Origin: Eunapius fragilis
Taxonomy: Eukaryota > Porifera > Demospongiae > Spongillida > Spongillidae
Direction of reading: 5' to 3'
Assembly: GCA_963681505.1 (NCBI GenBank)
Contig: OY811992.1
Span: 4,638,223-4,702,222, forward strand
DNA length: 64,000 nt
Under the pieces are notes generated by a model. It was not told where the DNA came from. It saw only the letters and a program-made list of their open reading frames with translations, and made no database searches. Below, piece after piece: positions 56,436 through 64,000 of the stretch. The translations under genes were made by a program, and so were the position numbers. The first letter of the stretch is position 1, and each line of letters opens with the position of its first letter.

Positions 56436-59400
56436 ATGCAGCAGGCGCGCTTTGTATCATGCAGCAGTTGTGGTGTTCAGTTTAAAAATGAGGCTGTAAG
56501 TCTGCGAAGGCCAGCTGCTTGCCCTTGTAGTAGCTCAAATCTCTAATTGATGCACACGACAAATTACGAACGTGGCCTTCACACTTTACTTTAATTGATG
56601 ATGGTACTGTTATCACAAACATTGTAGCAACGTGCAAAGTGTGGACATCGGCTGTCGTCTGCATGATGCATGGGTGATAGTAGTTTTTCTTTCAGGAACT
56701 ATTTCAGCACAGACTCACGTGGGAACATCGCTCAAGAGTGGCGGCTGGAGCAGCAGAGGGTGTCCAGTTAAGTACCGAAACATGTTTCAACTGTTTATGC
56801 GATACCCCCATCCATCTATCCATCTCATTTGTGAAGTAAAGATCTGCTTGTAGTATGTATTGGATATCACTGTTTAAAATAGCGCGCAGCATTTACTGAA
56901 GCAGTTGATAGCGTTGTCCTGTCTTTTTGTGGTAAAGAGTTGTCAGTCCATTGTGGTATGGACGTAATAACCATTGAGTTCTATGCTACATGTATGTGGA
57001 AATGCATTGCGTACTAACATAACAGTTCACTCACTTAACCTTCAGACAAAGAAGCTACATGAAGCGCAAATTTTATCCTTGGCAGAAATTTAAGTAAACT
57101 CACATAATGGTATATGCATAAATTAGCAGCTTTATAGTGTACTGGGCCACACCTAAAAGGTAACAAGGCCATGCAGGGAGAGACCATACATCCAGACCAT
57201 ATCCAAATATGGTGGCTGTATTGTGCCATCTTCTGGGTATAATAATAGATATATTGTAATGGTATAATATCCATGGACTTTGTATAACTGTTTCTTTGTC
57301 CTTTGTAGTGCTGACTTCATGGGAGAACACACACTACCACCCTCTTCCTCCACTTCCAACGAGCAGCTGTCTGGTGCCCCCTTTGTGGGCCGTGTTGGGC
57401 ATAACAGTCTTGTACGGAGGCCTCTTGAAAGCATCAGTTATGAACGTGTGACTGCTTCCACAGATAGGGTAGGACCTTTTCCCTGGCGTGGAGCTACACT
57501 GGCCGCCTTGGGTCCACGTGGACAGGGTTTACCTCAATATCCTGATGAAAGTGGAGCTCCAGGTCAAGGGGGAGCCCCAGGTCAAGGGGGGACCCCAGGT
57601 CAAAGGGGAGCCCCAGGTCAAGGGGGGACCCCAGGTCAAAGGGGAGCCCCAGGTCAAGGGGGAGCCCCAAGTCAAAGGGGAGGCCCAGGTCAAGGAAGCG
57701 CCCCAAGTCAAAGGGGAGCCCCAGGTCAAGGGGGAGGCCCAAGTCAAAGGGGAGCCCCAGGTCAAAGGGGGGCCCCAGGTCAAAGGGGGGCCCCAGGTCA
57801 AGGGGGAGGCCCAGGTCAAGGGGGAGCCCCAGGTCAAAGGGGGGCCCCAGGTCAAGGGGGAGGCCCAGGTCAAGGGGGAGTCCCAGGTCAAAGGGGAGGC
57901 CCAGGTCAAGGGGGAGGCCCAGGCCAAGGGGGAGCCCCAAGTCAAAGGGGAGCCCCAGGTCAAGGGGGAGCCCAAGGTCAAAGGGGGGCCCCAGGTCAAG
58001 GGGGAGGCCCAGGTCAAAGGGGAGTCCCAGGTCAAGGGGGAGCCCCAGGCCAAGGGGGAGGCCCAGGTCAAGGGGGAGCCCCAGGTCAAAGGGGAGGCCC
58101 AGGTCAAGGGGAAGCCCCAGGTCAAAGGGGGGCCTCACCTGGTCAAGGGGGAGGCCCAGGTCAAAGGGGACAAGGGGGGCTCCCACTAGATCAACCAGCT
58201 CAAAGGGGAGGTCCAAACTGGGGACAAACCCCAGGCCATAACTTTGCAAACTACCACTGTGAACAACAACCAACGTCATGGGAACCTGGATGCTCTCGTA
58301 ATGAACCTGATAGTTTGAAGTGCAACACTTATAGAGGTCTGAGCAATGAAAGAGGAAGATGGATGAGAGGGAGAGGAGAACGTGACAGTGGATGGAGAGG
58401 CCCAGGTGGTTCTCCTCCTTATGCTGCATCAGCCTACCACCAGCGCCACCCTGTAGCCAGACATGTGATAAAGGGTGTCTCTGTTCTCATCCCTCCAGAG
58501 GCCAGCTTTCCTAGGAAGCAACGTGCCTTTCACCTGCCTCAGGGGGATCGCAGGGGTATGACTGCAGGACGGATCGGTGGGTACGCAAGGGGGCGCGCTA
58601 ATGCTCCTCCCCCTGCAACCCCCACCTCACCTGGCCGCCCAGCTCCAGGGGCGGATGACTCTTCAGATGATGATGTGTTGATTATTATGGATACATGCGA
58701 TGGTTTGGAGTGTGTTCCTGCGAAAAGACGTAAAGAACAAGAACTTCTGACGGTCTCGACACAGACTTCTCATACTAGCAGCAAGGGTGGCAGTCCTCTT
58801 CATACTGGCAGCAAGGGTGGCAGTCCTCTTCATACTGGCAGTAAGGGTGGTAGTCCTCTTCATACTGGCAGCAAGGGTGGCAGTCCTCTTCATACTGGCA
58901 GTAAGGGTGGTAGTCCTCTTCATACTGGCAGCAAGGGTGGTCTCACTTCAGATGCTAAGGATGATGTTTCCACTACCATCAGTACCACTGGTTCATCAGC
59001 AGCAACAAGGATTGTTCAGTTTCCCTCAACTTGTGTGCCAATGGCAGCTCCTAACATCCACCATACAGCTGGTCCTGTTCTAACTGCATCTATAGCATCA
59101 TCTTCATGCACTGGTCAAGTGTCTCCTACATTCTCGGGGAAGAGTGGGAAAGGCTCATCTCCTCTGCCAAAGCCTCCTACCTCCTCCTCCTCCTCCTCCT
59201 CCTCTTGCAAGCCTGTCAGTTGCATCAAGACTGCAAGGATACTTGCCCCCAATACTTCGGCTGCATCAGCTGTGGAAGAAGTCTCTAGCAGTACTGCAGA
59301 CAATGCTAGCTCAGGCTCTAACCACCTTCAACTTGGACCCCCTAGAAGCATCGCTGGTTCTGACATTGAAATTGGACCTCCTGGGAACATCCCTGGTTCT

Positions 59401-62400
59401 AACATTCAACTTGGACCCCCTAGAAGCATCGCTGGTTCTAACATTGAAATCGGACCCCCTGGGAACATCCCTAGTTCTAACATTCAAGTTAGACCCCCTA
59501 GAAGCATTGCAGAAATTGGACCCCCTGCTGGTTCTAACATTGATTTTCAACCCCCTAGGAACATCTCTGGCTCAGTCCTTGAATCTAGACCCCCTAGGAG
59601 CATCGCTGGTTCTAACATTGAAATTGGACCCCCTAGAAGCATTGCTGGTTCTAACGTTGAAATTGGACCCCCTAGGAGCATTGCTAGTTCTAACTTTGAA
59701 ATTCCATCCCCTAGCATTGAAGTTGCAGCACCTAGCAACATCTCTAGTTGTAACATTGAAGTTATGATGAAACCCACTTCACCTGATGTACAAGTAGCTG
59801 GGCTTTGTGGTAACCCCACCACCACCACCACCACTCCACCTGATGTACAAGTAGCTGGGCTTTGTGGTAACCCCACCACCACCACCACCACTCCACCTGA
59901 TGTACAAGTAGCTGGGCTTTGTGGTAACCTCACTACCACCACCACCACTCCACCTGCTGTACAAGTAGCTGGGCCGCATGCATCAAACACACAGCATGTC
60001 TCCGTATATGAAGCACTCCTCACCCTGCTTAAGACCTCCAAGGTAACGTCTAGTGTGACTGTGATCCCAAATGTGACCTCTGCTGTCACCCTGAAGGTGA
60101 CCTCTGCTGTCACCCCGAAGGTGACCTCTGCTGTCACCCCAAATGTGACCCCTGCTGTCACCCCTAAGGTGACCTCTGCTGTCACCCCGAGGGTGACCTC
60201 TGCTGTCACCCCTAAGGTGACCTCTGCTGTCACCCCTAAGGTGACCTCTGCTGTCACCCCTAAGGTGACCTTTGCTGTCACCCCTAAGGTGATCTCTGCT
60301 GTGACTGTGACCCCCTCGTTGGGCTCAGCTGTGACCCCCACAGTGACAGCTGAAGTGACCGGTGTTGTATTGCCCTCCTCACAGCAGTTTGCGTTCTCAC
60401 CACAGCCACTAGCTGCTGTCCTCAATATCACTCTGAGTGGTGCCACCTCTACCACTCCAGTCATAACGCGGCCTCTTGCCTCGGCTACTACTGCATTAGG
60501 GGGCTCTAATGGGGTAGGCAGAGCCCCTGTGACAATCAGACCGAAGGGTACACCACTTCATTTTAGTACTAGTGGACAGCACCCTGGACCTCTAGGGGCC
60601 ACCATGGTCCCCAGACCTCTAGGGGCCACCATGGTTCCCAGACCTCTAGGGGCCACCATGGTCCCCAGACCTCTAGGGGCCACCATGGTCCCCAGACCTC
60701 AAGGACCCGCATTGGTCCCCAGACCTCAAGGAACCGCATTGGTCCCCAGACCTCAAGGAACTGCCATGGTCCCCAGACCTCAATGGGCCACCATTATGCC
60801 CAGACCTCCTTTAGCCATTGATGCAGCCATGGTGCCCAGACCTTCTGTTGCTGATGGGGACTATGATGCAACCATAGCTGCCATGATGGAGCAGGTGCTT
60901 GTGGAATTTGAGAAGATGGACAAACTGGCTCCACTTCTGGACCAGAACCTAGGCCAACCGGCAAACACCAGCCAGAGCTCATCCAACGTGCCAGCAAACA
61001 CAGGCTGGAGTTCATCCAACGTGCCAGCAAACACCAGCCAGAGCTCATCCAACATGCCAGCAAACACCAGCCAGAGCTCATCCAACGTGCCAGCAAACAC
61101 AGGCTGGAGCTCATCCAACATGCCAGCAAACATCAGCCGGAGCTCATCCAACATGCCAGCAAACATCAGCCAGAGCTCATCCAACATGCCAGCAAACACC
61201 AGCCTGAGCTCATCCAACATGCCAGCAAACACAGGCTGGAGCTCATCCAATGTGCCAGCAAACACCAGCCGGAGCTCATCCAGTGTGCCAGCAAACACCA
61301 GCCAGAGCTCATCCAACATGCCAGCAAACACCAGCCTGAGCTCATCCAACATGCCAGCAAACACAGGCTGGAGCTCATCCAATGTGCCAGCAAACACCAG
61401 CCAGAGCTCATCCAACATGCCAGCAAGCACAGGCTGGAGCTCATCCAACGTGCCAGCAAACACCAGCCAGAGCTCATCCAACGTGCCGGCAAACACCAGC
61501 CAGAGCTCATCCAACATGCCAGCAAACACCAGCCAGAGCTCATCCAACATGCCAGCAAACACCAGCCGGAGCTCATCCAACGTGCCAGCAAACACCAGCC
61601 AGAGCTCATCCACTGCCCCTTGCATTACCGCCCCCTCTTGGATCCATCCGACCTCCATGCCAGTGTGGTCTACGGCTCCACAGAGACCACTTGGATCACC
61701 TTTGTGTGGACACATCCCCATGTGCATTCAGCAGGACAGCGCGAGCAGACCTCAAACATCGTTGTACTCGCAAGTGAGCAACATGCTGAGTTCAGCTCTA
61801 CCATCCAATGAAGCGGGTTCCAAGGTTTTAAATCCACCGCCTATCCCTGCTGCATTAAAAGACGCAGTTCTTATTGTAGCACTCTCCTTGCCTACCACAC
61901 AGTCCACACCAATTCGGGCAGTACCGATGTCGACTTGTCCGTTACAAACTTCAACGTTCACCACTCCGCATACCTCCTCAAGTGTGATTACGTCGTCTTT
62001 GACTGCCTCTCTCCTGCCTACATCAGCGAGTATTATTAAGCCGTTTTCACCACAAGCACTTTTACCGAGACCTGCTTTGATGGTTGTCTCAGAAGGGACC
62101 TCAGTGCAGATCAGCCCGGTGTGTACTTCTTCGATGGCTGTTTCACGAACATTGACTTCACCTTTATCGCCTGAACAAAATAAACTTTCGTTGGTCGTAT
62201 TGCAAAGGCCTACATCGATAGCCTCATCAGTTGTAGTCACCCAAGCAGAAGTGTCTGTTCCAATTGTCACCCCTGAAGTGTCTGTTCCAATGGTCACCCC
62301 TGAAGTGTCTTTTCCAATGGTCACCCCTGAAGTGTCTCTTCCAATGGTCACCCCTGAAGTGTCTCTTCCAATGGTCACCCCTGAAGTGTCTCTTCCAATG

Positions 62401-63020
62401 GTCACCCCTGAAGTGTCTCTTCCAATGGTCACCCCTGAAGTGTCTCTTCCAATGGTCACCCCTGAAGTGTCTCTTCCAATGGTCACCCCTGAAGAGTCTC
62501 TTCCAATGGTCACATCTGAAGTGTCTCTTCCAATGGTCACCCCTGAAGTGTCTCTTCCAATGGTCACCCCTGAAGTGTCTCTTCCAATGGTCACCCCTGA
62601 AGTGTCTCTTCCAATGGTCACCCCTGAAGTGTCTCTTCCGATGGTCACCCCTGAAGAGTCTCTTCCAATGGTCACCCCTGAAGTGTCTCTTCCAATGGTC
62701 GCCCCTGAAGTGTCTCTTCCAATGGTCACCCCTGAAGTGTCTCTTCCAATGGTCACCCCTGAACTAGTATCTGTTCCAATTGTGCCTGTTCCAATTGTCA
62801 TCCCAGAAATGTCTGTTCCAGAAATGTCTACTTCTGTGGTCACTTCCACCTCACAGTCTGCCTCAATAGTCACCCCATCTCTATTGCCCACACAAGAGGC
62901 CATCAGTGCTGAGATGGCCTCACGCCACCTATGGGAGGTAACCTAATTGCACGTTCCTTTAGTAAAGTGGTATTAACCTGTGTGTCCACAGGACATGGAA
63001 GTCATTCCAGATGATGAGAG
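56436..63020 (+). CDS. Giant repeat-rich protein with N-terminal C2H2 finger (3' end unresolved)
   Basis: Exons: 56436-56495, 56696-56766, 57309-62937, 62992-63020; phases agree, at least 1,929 codons. The first two exons make one C2H2 finger (C9-x2-C12-x12-H25-x5-H31, 'CSSCGVQF', 'LFQHRLTWEH'). Exon 3 is low complexity: a Gly-X-Y tract (about residues 125-320), then in-frame arrays of 'HTGSKGGSPL', 'NIEIGPPRSIAGS', 'PDVQVAGLCGN', 'VTSAVTPK', 'RPLGATMVP', 'PANTSQSSSNM' and 'EVSLPMVTP', with acidic patches 'DDSSDDDVLIIMD' and 'MEVIPDDE'. 'DDDVLIIMD' and 'MEVIPDDE' look like SUMO-interaction-type hydrophobic-acidic motifs, which suggests a nuclear protein, but I do not recognise the gene. The last listed exon ends in phase 2 at AGAG|GTTAGT; unspliced reading stops near 63130. 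Antisense frames are shadows. Confidence 0.75.
57553..58170 (+). repeat. 18-bp coding minisatellite giving a collagen-like Gly-X-Y tract
   Basis: Roughly 34 units of 'ggagccccaggtcaa' plus 'ggg' encode (GAP/GGP-GQG/GQR)n. Glycine falls at every third position for nearly 200 residues with almost no break. It lies in a protein with a zinc finger and no signal peptide. Confidence 0.93.
58770..62765 (+). repeat. Seven further coding minisatellites in the C2H2 gene
   Basis: Arrays with approximate limits and unit lengths: 58770-58945 (30 bp, 'HTGSKGGSPL'), 59330-59710 ('GPPRSIAGSNIEI'-type), 59785-59965 (about 57 bp, with a Thr run), 60040-60310 (24 bp, 'VTSAVTPK'), 60590-60790 (30 bp, 'PRPLGATMV'), 60955-61615 (33 bp, about 20 copies, 'PANTSQSSSNM'), 62250-62765 (27 bp, about 19 copies, 'EVSLPMVTP'). 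All keep frame. Confidence 0.9.
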
Positions 63021-63833
63021 GTTAGTGTGCTTATTTTTATTGGCAGCTCTAGTGAATGGTTGTCAGTGTTGGCTAACCATTAGGCGTTGGGGACTGCGGT
63101 ACCTGATGTCTATTGTACATCCTATCTAACAGTTACTAGTATGGTAGTTTGTAAGGGACGGTGTGGCTGAAGGACCTCAGCTGTTCTACAGTGATGTAAT
63201 GAAGACTGCAGGTAGATGGCTGAGAAGGGTATAATGCTTGCTTGCAGATAAGTCACTTAAGGAGGACCAGCCTTCAAAATAAAAAAGGACAGCCATTTTG
63301 TTGTCTTGATTGTTGCCAATGTGTGGATGAGCAGCTTAGTTGGCACTAGGGTGGCTTTGGACATGAATTGCACATACATGTAAGGTCCACCAATATGCAT
63401 AACAGCATATACATATATGGGGGTCCATAAATCACTTCATTTTTTTTTCTTCCCAATTTATTTACCTTATATATTCACTAATTTGAAGTCAGTTGGGGTG
63501 CATACCTATATGAGACTGTAGGCTGTATGTCACTCAACTTATAGCACTAGCACAACTTTCAGTTTAGGTGTTGAAACTAAGTTCATTCATAGTTTTTTAA
63601 AAGTGGGTCGTAAGTTCATAGTATCCGGAGGTCACGTGTGACAAGGCGCGCTGCACGTCCGGCATTGCATCTGTTTTGTTAATTTGCTTGCACTTCGAGG
63701 CTGCGTTATTAGCCGCCTAGGTATTATTGTGCACGAGCAAGCGGGGTCTCTGCTCACTCTCGTTCTCACCGCTACGTCTTCCCATTTTTCTAGCTCGACG
63801 ACCTCACGTGCTACATCGAAACCGACCCGCGAG
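63021..63833. other. Intron or intergenic sequence
   Basis: Between the last visible exon of the C2H2 gene and the next gene start. AT-rich, with a poly-T run near 63440; no domain-bearing open frame. Further exons of the C2H2 gene may lie here unrecognised. Confidence 0.5.
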
Positions 63834-64000
63834 ATGCGCTGTGCTTTCGTTTTGAGCAACAGCAAAATCTGTGGGGAACCTGTCGACCCGGCTAAGTGAG
63901 TTGCCCGTTTATTGATGAAGCGAGGTTCATTACGATGGAGCGCCCGTTTCCACAGCCAGCAATGGTGCTCGCACCACAACCCGCGTCACGAAGAAGCTCC
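63834..64000 (+). CDS. Start of a C3Hc3H zinc-finger gene (KANSL2/INO80D-like), partial
   Basis: Exon 1 63834-63895 and exon 2 from 63956 join in phase (AA|C) over a 60-bp intron with GTGAGT and TTTCCACAG borders. The product begins 'MRCAFVLSNSKICGEPVDPA' and continues 'NQQWCSHH', giving C-x9-C-x11-C-x2-H, the pattern of the C3Hc3H (zf-C3Hc3H) domain found in KANSL2 and INO80D, subunits of nuclear chromatin complexes. The frame is open upstream of 63834 to about 63684 without an ATG, so the start is the first ATG. The gene leaves the window, so the name is tentative. Confidence 0.55.

Noticed and set aside
57494-58429. Antisense frame rich in 'LPLDLGLPFD'.
   Set aside because: Shadow of the 18-bp coding repeat in the C2H2 gene; all frames are open there.
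61752-62903. Antisense 383-codon frame with 'TSGVTIGRD' repeats.
   Set aside because: Shadow of the 27-bp coding repeat; the plus-strand frame continues a phased multi-exon gene.
63632-63979. Minus-strand 115-codon frame near the right edge.
   Set aside because: Overlaps the plus-strand C3Hc3H exon pair, which has domain and splice support; the minus frame has neither.

Overview
The window is eukaryotic and almost certainly from an invertebrate metazoan. Genes are split by short GT-AG introns, and the proteins are animal families: a 53BP1-like protein with paired BRCT domains, a Spinster transporter, a TRIM-NHL protein, a Reeler-domain secreted protein and a GKAP1-like protein. Short introns, head-to-head gene pairs and very abundant minisatellites would fit a sponge or another early-branching animal, but the sequence does not fix the species. 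A run of exactly 200 N marks a scaffold gap at 32013-32212.

Layout. 1990-22659 (minus): a 20-exon TP53BP1-like gene whose exon phases all agree and sum to 2,917 codons plus stop. It keeps the 53BP1 'RHxRTI' segment and both BRCT domains, but no Tudor domain could be found. 22949-26793 (plus): a 7-exon Spinster (SPNS) transporter, head-to-head with the previous gene across 289 bp. 28111-30339 (minus): an intronless TRIM-NHL gene. 31257-36362: dinucleotide repeat, minisatellite, gap, then a 28-bp satellite present as two arrays in opposite orientation. 40075-41537 (plus): a 6-exon secreted Reeler protein. 44373-50084 (minus): a GKAP1-like coiled-coil gene. 50936-52617 (minus): a piggyBac (PGBD-type) transposase with its acidic triad. 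53490-53669 (minus): a lone WW-domain exon. 56436-63020+ (plus): a very long repeat-rich protein with one N-terminal C2H2 finger. 63834-64000+ (plus): the start of a C3Hc3H zinc-finger gene running off the edge.

Genome structure. Roughly 46.9-50.7 kb and 52.6-56.6 kb are two direct copies of one segment. Each carries GKAP1 exons 1-2 and, head-to-head with them, exon 1 of the C2H2 gene. GKAP1 therefore appears to use the left copy and the C2H2 gene the right copy, leaving orphan first exons between them, with the piggyBac gene and the WW exon in the same interval. All orphan minus-strand exons are in compatible phase, so a GKAP1-WW-transposase chimera is formally possible. A false duplication from two haplotypes must be excluded first.

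The most unusual signal is the way minisatellites start at exon-intron borders and copy the 5' splice site. This is clearest at 19890-20861, where about 29 units of 33 bp each carry a consensus-like donor, and it recurs at other exon ends here. Minisatellites inside exons have unit lengths divisible by three and have greatly lengthened two of the proteins.
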